Notes: generated by a model from the letters alone, not told the origin. Numbered from the stretch's first letter, positions 17,348 to 26,502 are shown. The stretch: 64,000 bases of DNA from Streptomyces fragilis (GCF_003112515.1 NZ_BEVZ01000004.1:744001-808000); one strand, 5' to 3'. Translations and numbers: made by a program.

Positions 17348-17953
17348 TCAGCCCGCGACGGCCGGGGTCGCCCCGGACGGCGCCGCGGGCGGCTGCTCGG
17401 CCCCGGGGCCGGCGGCGCCGTCGGGACCGGTGGCCCGCGGCCGTCCCGGCGAGGACAGGAACAGCAGGATCAGCACCAGCACCGCCGCGAGGGCCGCGAA
17501 CGCCTTCACCCCCACCAGCGCGAACGCCGCCGCGCCGAGGACGCCGTGCACCACGGCCACCGTCACCAGCAGCCCCGTGCCGAGCCGTCCCGGCGCGCGG
17601 TTGCGGACCGCGGAGACCAGGACCAGCACGCCGCAGCCCACGAAGAACAGGGCGAACAGCACCGCCCCGACGCGTGACGAGCGCGCCACCATGACCGGGT
17701 CGAGGCCCGCCAGCGACATCCGCTGGTTCTCCACCATCATGGCCAAGAACCAGTTGAGCCACGCCACCCCGGCCGCCTCGGCGAACATCGCCACCGCCAG
17801 GACGAAGCCCACCGTCCTGCGCACCACCGGCCCCACCCACTTCCGCTGTCTCCGCCGTTCCCCGGGGCGTGGAAGCGCCCTCCGCGAGGCCCTCAATGAC
17901 CCGCCCGGCGTATTACCCGGGGTATCTCCCAAGGTGGCGTGAACGTTACTCAC
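17348..17953 (-). CDS. membrane protein of unknown function
   Basis: 201-aa protein with about four transmembrane helices (near residues 45-70, 88-112, 120-142 and 145-168), a basic N-terminus (LPRPGERRRQRKW) and a Pro/Ala-rich C-terminal tail of about 30 residues. GTG at 17953 (VSNVHATLGDTPG) is chosen; an in-frame ATG at 18022 would add 23 residues. No family is recognised. It is divergent from accA. Confidence 0.7.
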   Translation of the reverse strand: MSNVHATLGDTPGNTPGGSLRASRRALPRPGERRRQRKWVGPVVRRTVGFVLAVAMFAEAAGVAWLNWFLAMMVENQRMSLAGLDPVMVARSSRVGAVLFALFFVGCGVLVLVSAVRNRAPGRLGTGLLVTVAVVHGVLGAAAFALVGVKAFAALAAVLVLILLFLSSPGRPRATGPDGAAGPGAEQPPAAPSGATPAVAG

Positions 17954-18220
17954 GGGTAAGAGAAGCGACAAGAGTTCCGACCACCGCAAAGATTCGGCGG
18001 GGTGTTCGTAGGGACCCCACAAAGAAACACGGCCCGCGGCGGCGTGGCTTTACAGAGACCTGGGCCACATCGCCGGGCTAGGGTTTCCCGGGGGAGTCTC
18101 GCACCGCCCGGTGCTACAAGGGATTTCACGCTTCGGCACCCGCCGCCAGGCCCTCGTTTCACACTCCGTGTGGGCAAGCTCACCACTGTGTACGGGTCGT
18201 AGTGACGTGTCGGCAGTCCC

Positions 18221-18226
18221 TAAACT
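18221..18226 (+). promoter_or_regulatory. possible -10 hexamer of accA
   Basis: TAAACT lies 30 nt before the accA GTG and upstream of its AAGGAGGGAG ribosome site. No clear -35 was found. The 302-bp space 17954-18255 is less GC-rich than its surroundings and otherwise holds nothing recognisable. Confidence 0.35.
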
Positions 18227-18255
18227 CGGCTTGTTTCAAGGAGGGAGCCTCAATC

Positions 18256-20028
18256 GTGCGCAAGGTGCTCATCGCCAACCGTGGCGAAATCGCAGTCCGC
18301 GTCGCCCGGGCATGCCGGGATGCCGGTATCGCGAGCGTGGCCGTGTATGCCGACCCCGACCGGGACGCCCTGCATGTGCGGGCCGCGGACGAGGCGTTCG
18401 CCCTCGGCGGTGACACCCCGGCGACCAGCTACCTGGACATCGCCAAGGTGCTCAAGGCCGCCGCGGACTCGGGCGCGGACGCGATCCACCCCGGCTACGG
18501 CTTCCTGTCCGAGAACGCGGAGTTCGCGCAGGCGGTGATCGATGCCGGGCTGAACTGGATCGGTCCGCCGCCGCAGGCCATCCGCGACCTCGGCGACAAG
18601 GTGGCGGCCCGTCACATCGCGCAGCGCGCGGGCGCCCCGCTGGTCGCCGGCACCCCGGACCCGGTGTCCGGGGCCGACGAGGTGGTGGCGTTCGCCAAGG
18701 AGCACGGCCTGCCCATCGCCATCAAGGCGGCGTTCGGCGGCGGCGGCCGCGGCCTGAAGGTCGCCCGCACGCTGGAGGAGGTGCCGGAGCTCTACGACTC
18801 CGCCGTCCGCGAGGCCGTCGCGGCCTTCGGCCGGGGCGAGTGCTTCGTCGAGCGTTACCTGGACAAGCCGCGTCACGTCGAGACCCAGTGCCTCGCCGAC
18901 AAGCACGGCAACGTCGTCGTGGTCTCCACCCGTGACTGCTCCCTGCAGCGCCGCCACCAGAAGCTGGTGGAGGAGGCCCCCGCGCCGTTCCTCTCCGAGG
19001 CGCAGGTGGAGGAGCTGTACGCGGCGTCCAAGGCCATCCTCAAGGAGGCCGGCTACGCCGGCGCGGGCACCGTCGAGTTCCTGGTCGGCGCGGACGGCAC
19101 CATCTCCTTCCTCGAGGTCAACACCCGCCTCCAGGTGGAGCACCCGGTGACCGAGGAGGTCGCCGGCATCGACCTGGTGCGCGAGATGTTCCGCATCGCC
19201 GACGGCGAGGAGCTGGGCTACGGCGACCCCGAGCTGCGGGGTCACTCCTTCGAGTTCCGCATCAACGGCGAGGACCCGGGGCGGGGCTTCCTGCCCGCGC
19301 CGGGCACCGTCACCGTCTTCGAGGCGCCGTCCGGCCCGGGTGTCCGCCTGGACGCGGGCGTCGAGTCCGGCAGCGTCATCGGCCCGGCCTGGGACTCCCT
19401 GCTCGCCAAGCTGATCGTCACCGGCCGCACCCGCAAGGAGGCCCTGCAGCGGGCCGCGCGCGCCCTGGACGAGTTCAAGGTCGAGGGCATGGCCACCGCC
19501 ATCCCGTTCCACCGCGCGGTGGTCCGCGACCCGGCGTTCGCCCCCGAGCTCACCGGCTCCGATGACCCGTTCACCATCTACACCCGGTGGATCGAGAGCG
19601 AGTTCGTCAACGAGATCCCGCCGTTCGCGGCCCCGGCCGACGCCGAGGGCGACGACGACGGCGACCGTGAGACGGTCGTGGTCGAGGTCGGCGGCAAGCG
19701 GCTGGAGGTCTCGCTGCCCTCCTCGCTCGGCATGTCCCTGGCCCGCACGGGGCTGGCCGCCGGCGCCAAGCCGAAGCGGCGCGCCGCGAAGAAGTCGGGC
19801 CCGGCCGCCTCCGGCGACACCCTCGCCTCGCCCATGCAGGGCACGATCGTCAAGGTCGCGGTCGAGGAGGGCCAGGAGGTCAAGGAGGGCGACCTGATCG
19901 TCGTCCTCGAGGCCATGAAGATGGAACAGCCCCTCAACGCGCACCGTTCCGGCACCGTGAAGGGCCTGACCGCCGAGATCGGCGCCTCCATCAGCTCCGG
20001 CGCCCCGATCTGCGAGATCAAGGACTGA
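18256..20028 (+). CDS. accA: acyl-CoA carboxylase alpha subunit (biotin carboxylase + biotin carrier)
   Basis: 590-aa fusion of biotin carboxylase (about 1-450) and biotin carboxyl carrier domain (about 520-590). VLIANRGEIAVRV opens the carboxylase; the glycine-rich ATP loop (KAAFGGGGRGLKV), EVNTRLQVEHPVTE and the carrier motif EAMKMEQP with biotinylated Lys555 are all present. It supplies carboxybiotin to beta subunits such as PccB. The GTG at 18256 has an excellent ribosome site (AAGGAGGGAG). The size equals that of Streptomyces AccA1/AccA2. A hairpin terminator follows. Confidence 0.96.
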   Translation: MRKVLIANRGEIAVRVARACRDAGIASVAVYADPDRDALHVRAADEAFALGGDTPATSYLDIAKVLKAAADSGADAIHPGYGFLSENAEFAQAVIDAGLNWIGPPPQAIRDLGDKVAARHIAQRAGAPLVAGTPDPVSGADEVVAFAKEHGLPIAIKAAFGGGGRGLKVARTLEEVPELYDSAVREAVAAFGRGECFVERYLDKPRHVETQCLADKHGNVVVVSTRDCSLQRRHQKLVEEAPAPFLSEAQVEELYAASKAILKEAGYAGAGTVEFLVGADGTISFLEVNTRLQVEHPVTEEVAGIDLVREMFRIADGEELGYGDPELRGHSFEFRINGEDPGRGFLPAPGTVTVFEAPSGPGVRLDAGVESGSVIGPAWDSLLAKLIVTGRTRKEALQRAARALDEFKVEGMATAIPFHRAVVRDPAFAPELTGSDDPFTIYTRWIESEFVNEIPPFAAPADAEGDDDGDRETVVVEVGGKRLEVSLPSSLGMSLARTGLAAGAKPKRRAAKKSGPAASGDTLASPMQGTIVKVAVEEGQEVKEGDLIVVLEAMKMEQPLNAHRSGTVKGLTAEIGASISSGAPICEIKD

Positions 20029-20050
20029 CCCCCCGGGTCCCGTCCACCCC

Positions 20051-20080
20051 GCCGCCCGCGCCCTCACCGGCGCGGGCGGC
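20051..20080 (+). terminator. terminator hairpin after accA
   Basis: 12-bp perfect stem GCCGCCCGCGCC / GGCGCGGGCGGC with a CTCACC loop, then GTCGTTCTCC. It lies between the convergent accA and deoR-family genes. Confidence 0.75.
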
Positions 20081-20164
20081 GTCGTTCTCCCGGCCGCCGC
20101 CCCGCTCGCGGCCGTGCCCCGGGGCGCCCCGCGGGAGAGAGGCCCGTGCGGAGCCGTGGCCCGG

Positions 20165-21124
20165 TCAGCGGCGGCGCATGTCGGCCACGCGCGCGGCCGT
20201 CCTCTCCTGCTGGCCGCCCTCGCCGAGGACCGAGGCGGCGCGCAGCTGCGGCCCCCCGGGAGCGTGACCGCGCCGGGGCCCCGGCAGCGGGACCTCCCGC
20301 CGCTGACGGCCGCTCCCGGGCGGTTCGGCCCGCTCCGACCCCGGCGTCCCGGCCACCGCGATCTGGACCCCCTGGTCGGCCAGCGCCTGCAGCTCGGTGG
20401 CGGAGCGGTCGTCGTGACCCGGCGGCTCGTCCGTCACCAGACGGGTGATCAGCTCGGTCGGGACCGTCTGGAACATCGTGTCGGTGCCCAGCTTGGAGTG
20501 GTCCGCCAGGACCACCACCTCGGAGGCGGCCTGCACCAGCGCACGGTCGACGGAGGCGGAGAGCATGTTGGAGGTGGACAGGCCCCGCTCGGCGGTCAGG
20601 CCGCTGCCCGACAGGAAGGCCTTGGAGACCCGCAGCCCCTGCAGGGACTGCTCCGCCCCGCTGCCGACCAGCGCGTAGTTGGAGCCCCGCAGGGTGCCGC
20701 CGGTCATCACGACCTCCACCCGGTTGGCGTGGGCGAGCGCCTGCGCGACCAGCAGCGAGTTGGTGACCACCGTCAGACCGGGCACCCGCGCGAGCCGGCG
20801 GGCCAGCTCCTGCGTGGTGGTGCCCGCCCCGACCACGATGGCCTCGCCCTCCTCGACGAAACCCGCGGCGAGGTCGGCGATGGCGGTCTTCTCGGCGGTG
20901 GCGAGATGGGATTTCTGCGGAAAGCCCGACTCCCGCGTGAACCCGCCGGGCAGTACCGCACCGCCGTGCCGGCGGTCGAGGAGTCCTTCTGCCTCCAGCG
21001 CGCGCACGTCCCGCCGTACGGTCACTTCGGAGGTCTGGACGACGCGGGCGAGCTCACGGAGCGACACCGCTCCGTTGGCGCGCACCATTTCGAGGATCAA
21101 TTGGCGACGTTCTGCAGCGAACAC
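20165..21124 (-). CDS. DeoR-family transcriptional regulator
   Basis: 319-aa repressor-type protein. N-terminal winged helix-turn-helix: RRQLILEMVRANGAVSLRELARVVQTSEVTVRRDV, written here as consecutive segments RRQLILEMV, SLRELARVV and SEVTVRRDV. The DeoR sensor domain (about 75-235) binds phosphorylated sugars in this family (VGAGTTTQELA, VTNSLLVAQAL, ADHSKLG). The last 80 residues are Pro/Arg-rich and unusual for the family. The start is GTG. Its place beside nucleoside phosphorylase, phosphosugar mutase and deoC makes it a candidate, unproven, for the regulator that reads the CTACGCGCGTAG sites. Confidence 0.9.
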   Translation of the reverse strand: MFAAERRQLILEMVRANGAVSLRELARVVQTSEVTVRRDVRALEAEGLLDRRHGGAVLPGGFTRESGFPQKSHLATAEKTAIADLAAGFVEEGEAIVVGAGTTTQELARRLARVPGLTVVTNSLLVAQALAHANRVEVVMTGGTLRGSNYALVGSGAEQSLQGLRVSKAFLSGSGLTAERGLSTSNMLSASVDRALVQAASEVVVLADHSKLGTDTMFQTVPTELITRLVTDEPPGHDDRSATELQALADQGVQIAVAGTPGSERAEPPGSGRQRREVPLPGPRRGHAPGGPQLRAASVLGEGGQQERTAARVADMRRR

Positions 21125-21309
21125 GAAACTGACAGTAACCCCGACGACCGCCGGGTTTCAGCAGTTTGCGGCGAATTGCAGAAGATGTACGCACTCGGGG
21201 ATCCGGAGTGGTATAAGCCGGCGCGCGGGCGACTATGCCACACGCATGGGCGGCGGCCGACCGTGACCGGCGAAGTCGGCCGGCTCCGCGCCGGTGGCGG
21301 AAACACCAA

Positions 21310-21337
21310 GCGCCGGCCCCGAGTTGGGGACCGGCGC
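21310..21337 (-). terminator. terminator hairpin after lpdA
   Basis: GCGCCGG / CCGGCGC outer stem with an inner CCCC/GGGG pairing, 20 bp downstream of the lpdA stop on the minus strand. Confidence 0.6.
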
Positions 21338-21357
21338 CTGCGGTGGTGCGGGGGTCG

Positions 21358-22794
21358 TCAGGACTTGCGGGTGTGCAGCTGGCGCGCCACCTCGGCGATG
21401 GAGCCGGACAGCGAGGGATACACCGTGAACGCGTTGGCGATCTGCTCCACGGTGAGGTTGTTGTCCACCGCGATGGAGATCGGGTGGATGAGTTCCGAGG
21501 CGCGCGGGGCGACCACCACGCCGCCCACCACGATCCCGGTGCCGGGCCGCGCGAAGATCTTCACGAAGCCGTCCCGGATGCCCTGCATCTTGGCGCGCGG
21601 GTTGCGCAGCAGCGGCAGCTTCACCACCCGGGCGTCGATCTTGCCGGCGTCCACGTCGGCCTGGGTGTAGCCGACGGTGGCGATCTCCGGGTCGGTGAAG
21701 ACGTTGGAGGAGACGGCCTTCAGGTTGAGCGGGGCCACCGCGTCGCCCAGGAAGTGGTACATCGCGATCCGGCCCTGCATGGCCGCCACCGAGGCCAGCG
21801 CGAACACGCCGGTGACGTCGCCGGCCGCGTAGACGCCGGGCGCCGTGGTCCGGGAGACCTTGTCGGTCCAGATGTGGCCGGAGTCCTTCAGCCGGACGCC
21901 GGCCTCCTCCAGACCCATGTCGTGGGTGTTGGGGATCGCGCCGACCGCCATCAGGCAGTGCGTGCCGCTGATCACCCGGCCGTCCGAGAGGGTGACCTCC
22001 ACCCGGTCGCCCACCCGCTTGGCGGACGCGGCGCGCGAGCGGGACATCACGTTCATGCCGCGCCGGCGGAAGACGTCCTCCAGCACCGCGGCGGCGTCCG
22101 GGTCCTCGCCCGGCAGCACCCGGTCGCGGGAGGAGACCAGCGTGACGCGGGAACCCAGCGCCTGGTAGGCGCCGGCGAACTCGGCGCCGGTGACGCCGGA
22201 ACCGACCACGATGAGCTCCTCGGGGAGCTCGTCGAGGTCGTACACCTGGGTCCAGTTCAGGATGCGCTCGCCGTCCGGCCGCGCGTCCGGCACCTCGCGG
22301 GGGTGGCCGCCGGTGGCGATCAGCACGGCGTCCGCGGTCAGCGTCTCCTCGCTGCCGTCCACCGCCCGCACGACCACCTTGCGCGAGCCGTCGGCGGCCT
22401 GCAGGCCCTCCAGCCGGCCGCGGCCCCGCAGCACCCGGGCGCCGGCCCGGGTGACGGAGGCGGTGATGTCGTGCGACTGGGCCAGCGCCAGCCGCTTCAC
22501 GCGGCGGTTCACCTTGCCCAGGTCCACGCCCACCACGCGCGCGGGGGAGTCGATGTGGGGGGTGTCGTCGGCGACGATGATCCCCAGCTCCTCGTACGAC
22601 GAGTCGAAGGTGGTCATCACCTCGGCCGTCGCGATGAGCGTCTTGGACGGCACGCAGTCGGTCAGCACCGACGCACCGCCCAGACCGTCCGCGTCGACGA
22701 CGGTCACCTCCGCGCCGAGCTGCGCGGCGACCAGGGCCGCCTCGTATCCGCCGGGTCCGCCACCAATGATCACGATCCGAGTCACGTGCTCCAT
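21358..22794 (-). CDS. lpdA: NAD(P)H-quinone dehydrogenase, LpdA type
   Basis: 478-aa flavoprotein of the disulfide-reductase fold. FAD motif IIGGGPGGYEAAL; central GSGVTGAEFAG; late AAGDVTGVFAL. The redox disulfide of lipoamide dehydrogenases (G-T-C-L-N-x-G-C) is here GGASVLTDCVPSK: only the second cysteine remains. This is the pattern of mycobacterial LpdA (Rv3303c), a quinone reductase without disulfide chemistry, so it should not be called dihydrolipoamide dehydrogenase. Start MEHVTR; an internal GTG (VTRIVII) with GGAG just before it is an alternative. Confidence 0.9.
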   Translation of the reverse strand: MEHVTRIVIIGGGPGGYEAALVAAQLGAEVTVVDADGLGGASVLTDCVPSKTLIATAEVMTTFDSSYEELGIIVADDTPHIDSPARVVGVDLGKVNRRVKRLALAQSHDITASVTRAGARVLRGRGRLEGLQAADGSRKVVVRAVDGSEETLTADAVLIATGGHPREVPDARPDGERILNWTQVYDLDELPEELIVVGSGVTGAEFAGAYQALGSRVTLVSSRDRVLPGEDPDAAAVLEDVFRRRGMNVMSRSRAASAKRVGDRVEVTLSDGRVISGTHCLMAVGAIPNTHDMGLEEAGVRLKDSGHIWTDKVSRTTAPGVYAAGDVTGVFALASVAAMQGRIAMYHFLGDAVAPLNLKAVSSNVFTDPEIATVGYTQADVDAGKIDARVVKLPLLRNPRAKMQGIRDGFVKIFARPGTGIVVGGVVVAPRASELIHPISIAVDNNLTVEQIANAFTVYPSLSGSIAEVARQLHTRKS

Positions 22795-22917
22795 TGTCCC
22801 GCACCCTTCAAGATCGCACCGCCCGGGGTCCGCCGACGCCGCCTCGCGGGGGTGCCGGGCCCGCTGTGCGGGGACGGAAACGACACGGCAACGATCGGGC
22901 CGCGGATCATCTCGGGT

Positions 22918-22929
22918 CTACGCGCGTAG
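22918..22929. promoter_or_regulatory. nucleoside-salvage operator, nucleoside phosphorylase promoter
   Basis: CTACGCGCGTAG, a perfect 12-bp palindrome covering the -35 position. The 15-mer TCTACGCGCGTAGGG also occurs at the add promoter, there on the minus strand. Confidence 0.7.
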
Positions 22930-22941
22930 GGCTGGACGGGA

Positions 22942-22947
22942 TAGGGT
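22942..22947 (+). promoter_or_regulatory. -10 hexamer, leaderless start
   Basis: TAGGGT ends 7 nt before the GTG of the nucleoside phosphorylase; no ribosome site is present. It lies 12 nt after the operator, the same spacing as at add. Confidence 0.5.
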
Positions 22948-22954
22948 CGGGCGG

Positions 22955-23767
22955 GTGAACGCTTCTCTTCTTCGGGACGACCCCTACGCGGCCGCCGCGG
23001 CGGCAGCCGACCGCCTCCGGCAGCTCACGGGCGCCGGGACCCACGACGTCGCCCTGGTGCTGGGCTCGGGCTGGGCCCCGGCCGTCGACGCCCTCGGCAC
23101 TCCGGAGACCGATCTGGAGGTCACCGAGCTCCCCGGCTTCCCGCCCCCGGCGGTCGCAGGCCACGGTGGGCGCGTGAGGTCGTACCTGCTCGGCGAGCGC
23201 CGGGTCCTGGTCTTCCTCGGCCGCACCCACTACTACGAGGGCCGCGGCGTCGCCTCCGTGGTGCACGGCGTGCGCACCGCGGCCGCCGCGGGCTGCCGCA
23301 CGGTGGTCCTCACCAACGGCTGCGGCGGCCTGCGCGAGGGCATGCGCCCCGGCCAGCCGGTGCTGATCTCCGACCACATCAACCTGACGGCCACCTCCCC
23401 GATCGTCGGCGCGAACTTCGTGGACCTCACCGACCTGTACTCCGCGCGCCTGCGCGAGCTGTGCCGGGAGGTCGACCCGAGCCTGGAGGAGGGCGTCTAC
23501 GCGCAGTTCCCCGGCCCGCACTACGAGACGCCCGCCGAGATCCGGATGGCCCGCACCATCGGCGCGGACCTGGTCGGCATGTCCACCACCCTCGAGGCGA
23601 TCGCGGCCCGCGAGGCCGGCGCCGAGGTGCTGGGCGTCTCCCTGGTCACCAACCTGGCGGCCGGCATGACGGGCGAGCCGCTCAACCACGAGGAGGTCCT
23701 GCAGTCCGGCCGCGACAGCGCCGCCCGCATGGGCGAGCTCCTCGCCGGGCTGCTGCCGCGCCTCTGA
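22955..23767 (+). CDS. purine nucleoside phosphorylase
   Basis: 270-aa trimeric-type purine nucleoside phosphorylase: nucleoside plus phosphate to base plus ribose-1-phosphate. Motifs: LVLGSGWAP, FLGRTHYYEG, LTNGCGGLR, ISDHINLT and, near the end, VSLVTNLAAGM. The GTG start is preceded by a -10 hexamer and the salvage operator, and there is no ribosome site. The phosphosugar mutase gene follows in the same direction after about 210 bp; the two act in sequence on ribose- and deoxyribose-1-phosphate. Confidence 0.94.
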   Translation: MNASLLRDDPYAAAAAAADRLRQLTGAGTHDVALVLGSGWAPAVDALGTPETDLEVTELPGFPPPAVAGHGGRVRSYLLGERRVLVFLGRTHYYEGRGVASVVHGVRTAAAAGCRTVVLTNGCGGLREGMRPGQPVLISDHINLTATSPIVGANFVDLTDLYSARLRELCREVDPSLEEGVYAQFPGPHYETPAEIRMARTIGADLVGMSTTLEAIAAREAGAEVLGVSLVTNLAAGMTGEPLNHEEVLQSGRDSAARMGELLAGLLPRL

Positions 23768-23975
23768 CCTCTGCCGCTGCCGCGCCCCGCGCGCACCGGG
23801 GTGGGACCGCACGTGGTGCGGCTCCGCCCCGGCGGGCTTCCCGTTCCGGGGAGGTCCGCCCCCGGGAGGCGACCCGCCCCGGGGAGGACCGGGTTCACGG
23901 ACCAGGAACGGGAACCCCGTGCGGGGGAACCCGCCGAACCGCGAACCGAACACCGAACCGGAGGATGAACCCACC

Positions 23976-25616
23976 GTGCAGGACACCCTGATCGCCCGGG
24001 CGCAGGCCTGGCTCGCCGAGGACCCGGACCCGGACACCCGGGCGGAACTGAGCGCCCTGCTCGAGGCGGGCGACGAGGCCGCGCTCGCCGAGCGCTTCGC
24101 CGGCACCCTCCAGTTCGGCACCGCCGGCCTGCGCGGCGAGCTGGGCGCGGGCCCGATGCGGATGAACCGCTCGGTGGTGATCCGCGCGGCCGCCGGACTG
24201 GCCGCCTACCTGCGCGGCCGCGGCCAGGGCGACGGACTGGTCGTCATCGGGTACGACGCCCGCCACAAGTCCGCCGACTTCGCGCGGGACACCGCCGCCG
24301 TGATGACCGGCGCCGGCCTGCGCGCCGCCGTGCTCCCGCGGCCGCTGCCGACGCCGGTGCTGGCGTTCGCGATCCGCCACCTGGGCGCCGTGGCCGGCGT
24401 CGAGGTCACCGCGAGCCACAACCCGCCGCGGGACAACGGCTACAAGGTCTACCTGGGCGACGGCTCGCAGATCGTCCCGCCGGCCGACGTGGACATCGCC
24501 GCCGAGATCGCGGCGGTGGCGTCGCTGGACGACGTGCCGCAGCCGGAATCCGGCTGGGAGGTCCTCGACGACTCCGTCCTGGACGCCTACCTGGCCCGCA
24601 CCGACGCGGTGCTCGCGCCGGGTTCCGCGCGGAGCGCGCGGACCGTGTACACGGCCATGCACGGCGTCGGCAAGGACGTGGTGCTGGCGGCCTTCGCCCG
24701 CGCCGGGTTCCCCGAGCCGGTGCTGGTCGCCGAGCAGGCGGAGCCGGACCCGGACTTCCCGACCGTGGCCTTCCCCAACCCGGAGGAGCCGGGGGCGATG
24801 GACCTCGCCTTCGCCACCGCGCGCAAGGCCGACCCGGCGCCCGACCTGGTGATCGCCAACGACCCCGACGCCGACCGGTGCGCGGTCGCGGTGCCGGACG
24901 GCTCCGGCGACTGGCGGATGCTGCGGGGCGACGAGGTCGGCGCGCTGCTCGCCGCGCACCTGGTGTCCCGGGGCGCGCGCGGCACCTTCGCCGAGTCGAT
25001 CGTGTCCTCCTCGCTGCTCGGCCGCATCGCCGGGGCGGCCGGCGTCGGCCACGAGGAGACCCTCACCGGCTTCAAGTGGATCGCCCGGGTGGAGGGCCTG
25101 CGTTACGGCTACGAGGAAGCGCTCGGCTACTGCGTCGACCCGGACGGCGTGCGGGACAAGGACGGCGTCACCGCCGCGCTGGTGATCACCGAGCTGGCGT
25201 CCGAGCTGAAGGAGCGAGGGCGCACCCTGCTCGACCTGCTCGACGACCTCGCCGTGGAGCACGGTCTGCACGCGACCGACCAGCTGTCGGTGCGGGTCGC
25301 GGACCTGTCCGTCATCGCCGGCGCGATGCGGCGGCTGCGGGAGAACCCTCCCACCCGCCTGGCCGGGCTCGCCGTCACCCGGGCGGAGGACCTGTCCGCG
25401 GGCACCGAGACGCTGCCGCCGACGGACGGCCTGCGCTACACGCTCGACGGGGCGCGGGTGATCGTGCGGCCCAGCGGCACCGAGCCGAAGCTGAAGTGCT
25501 ACCTGGAGGTCGTGGTCCCGGTCGCCGGCCACGCCGGTCTCCCCGCCGCCCGCGCCCGCGCCGCCGAGGCCCTGACCGCCCTCCGCACCGACCTCTCCGA
25601 GGCCGCCGGCCTCTGA
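23976..25616 (+). CDS. phosphopentomutase/phosphoglucomutase-type phosphosugar mutase
   Basis: 546-aa alpha-D-phosphohexomutase family enzyme. The phosphoserine loop is TASHNPP, the metal loop DPDADR, the sugar-binding loop GYEEALGY and the phosphate-binding loop RPSGTEPK. Length and the N-terminal FGTAGLRGELG block match PgmB-type mutases, which in bacteria lacking DeoB can act on pentose-1-phosphates. Given the flanking nucleoside phosphorylase and deoC genes, conversion of (deoxy)ribose-1-phosphate to the 5-phosphate is a reasonable inference. The start is GTG with GGAGG 11 nt upstream. Confidence 0.92.
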   Translation: MQDTLIARAQAWLAEDPDPDTRAELSALLEAGDEAALAERFAGTLQFGTAGLRGELGAGPMRMNRSVVIRAAAGLAAYLRGRGQGDGLVVIGYDARHKSADFARDTAAVMTGAGLRAAVLPRPLPTPVLAFAIRHLGAVAGVEVTASHNPPRDNGYKVYLGDGSQIVPPADVDIAAEIAAVASLDDVPQPESGWEVLDDSVLDAYLARTDAVLAPGSARSARTVYTAMHGVGKDVVLAAFARAGFPEPVLVAEQAEPDPDFPTVAFPNPEEPGAMDLAFATARKADPAPDLVIANDPDADRCAVAVPDGSGDWRMLRGDEVGALLAAHLVSRGARGTFAESIVSSSLLGRIAGAAGVGHEETLTGFKWIARVEGLRYGYEEALGYCVDPDGVRDKDGVTAALVITELASELKERGRTLLDLLDDLAVEHGLHATDQLSVRVADLSVIAGAMRRLRENPPTRLAGLAVTRAEDLSAGTETLPPTDGLRYTLDGARVIVRPSGTEPKLKCYLEVVVPVAGHAGLPAARARAAEALTALRTDLSEAAGL

Positions 25617-25649
25617 CCCCACAGGTCCGGGGCAGGTGGGCGCCGTATG

Positions 25650-25699
25650 CAGGTGAGTCCCGGACGCGCTGCTGGAGCAGCGCGTCCGGGACTCACCTG
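25650..25699. terminator. bidirectional terminator, 24-bp perfect arms
   Basis: Arms 25650-25673 and 25676-25699 are exact reverse complements separated by two bases; the effective loop is CTGGAG. It lies between the convergent mutase and PH-domain protein genes. Confidence 0.85.
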
Positions 25700-25745
25700 T
25701 ACAGCACACCCACCTGGGCCCCGACCGGTGCGGCCGGTCGGCCGG

Positions 25746-26396
25746 TCAGCCCGTGAACCGGAGGACCAGCAGGACGATCAGGCCCGCGAGCACCGGGGCG
25801 ATCAGCTCGTACGCCCACCGCACGGTGACCTCGCCCTGGGCGGTGGAGACCTTCACCTGACGCTCCCAGCGCTCGCGGAGCTCCCCCACGATCTGGTCGG
25901 TCCCCCGCCGCGGCGGCTCGTCGACGACCCCTCCGGGGCCCGCGGCGCCCGGGGACCCGAGACCGGCCGGCGCGGCGCTCCGGCCCCGCTCACCGGCCCG
26001 TTCCGCCTTCCGCAGCGTCTTGCGCCGGTCCCGCAGGGACACCGGCAGCGCCCACAGCTCGAACTTCCGCCCGTCCTCGGTGAGCACCTCGTGCGAGAGC
26101 CCGGACCGGAACCCGGCGACCTGCCCCCACGGCAGCGTGACCATCCGCAGCGGGTTGCGCACCCGCAGCCGCTCCTCGTTGGCGAGCACCGCGGGGCGGA
26201 AGGTGAAGGCGACGACCACCGGCACCACCAGCAGCAACACGCCCACCGCCGTCCAGACGGCCCGCGCGGAGCCGTGCAGGAACGCGTCGACGGCCAGTCC
26301 GCCGACGACGAGCAGCGTCAGCACACCGCCGGCCAGAGCCATCGGGGACCGGTAGACCGTGTCGGGACTGGTGGGGGCCGTGGGGCTCGTGTTCAT
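25746..26396 (-). CDS. PH-domain membrane protein
   Basis: 216-aa protein. Two N-terminal transmembrane helices (about 20-38 and 45-67) are followed by a bacterial PH-like domain (about 70-130: VLANEERLRVRNPL, LPWGQVAGF, FELWALPVSL). A charged, Gly/Pro-rich linker and a C-terminal helix (LIAPVLAGLIVLLVL) complete it. Proteins of this type are common next to deoC in actinomycetes; the function is unknown. It is divergent from deoC. Confidence 0.85.
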   Translation of the reverse strand: MNTSPTAPTSPDTVYRSPMALAGGVLTLLVVGGLAVDAFLHGSARAVWTAVGVLLLVVPVVVAFTFRPAVLANEERLRVRNPLRMVTLPWGQVAGFRSGLSHEVLTEDGRKFELWALPVSLRDRRKTLRKAERAGERGRSAAPAGLGSPGAAGPGGVVDEPPRRGTDQIVGELRERWERQVKVSTAQGEVTVRWAYELIAPVLAGLIVLLVLRFTG

Positions 26397-26483
26397 GCTG
26401 TTGATTGTGCCTGACCACGACCGTTCTCCCCCGCCCCGCGACCGATCCGGAACCGGATGGAGACCTTGAGGACTGGGCAGCCG

Positions 26484-26495
26484 CTACACGCGTAG
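26484..26495. promoter_or_regulatory. nucleoside-salvage operator, deoC promoter
   Basis: CTACACGCGTAG, one mismatch from the palindrome CTACGCGCGTAG. It ends one base before the putative -10, so a bound protein would block RNA polymerase. Confidence 0.65.
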
Positions 26496-26496
26496 A

Positions 26497-26502
26497 TATG
26501 CT
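26497..26502 (+). promoter_or_regulatory. -10 hexamer of deoC, leaderless start
   Basis: TATGCT with six bases before the GTG at 26509; no ribosome site. An ATG at 26515 in the same frame is the alternative start. Confidence 0.5.

Noticed and set aside
17950..18186. 78-aa minus-strand open frame upstream of accA
   Set aside because: No ribosome site or domain; it lies in the less GC-rich promoter region.
23895..25709. 604-aa open frame on the minus strand
   Set aside because: Shadow of the phosphosugar mutase gene; no recognisable motif.
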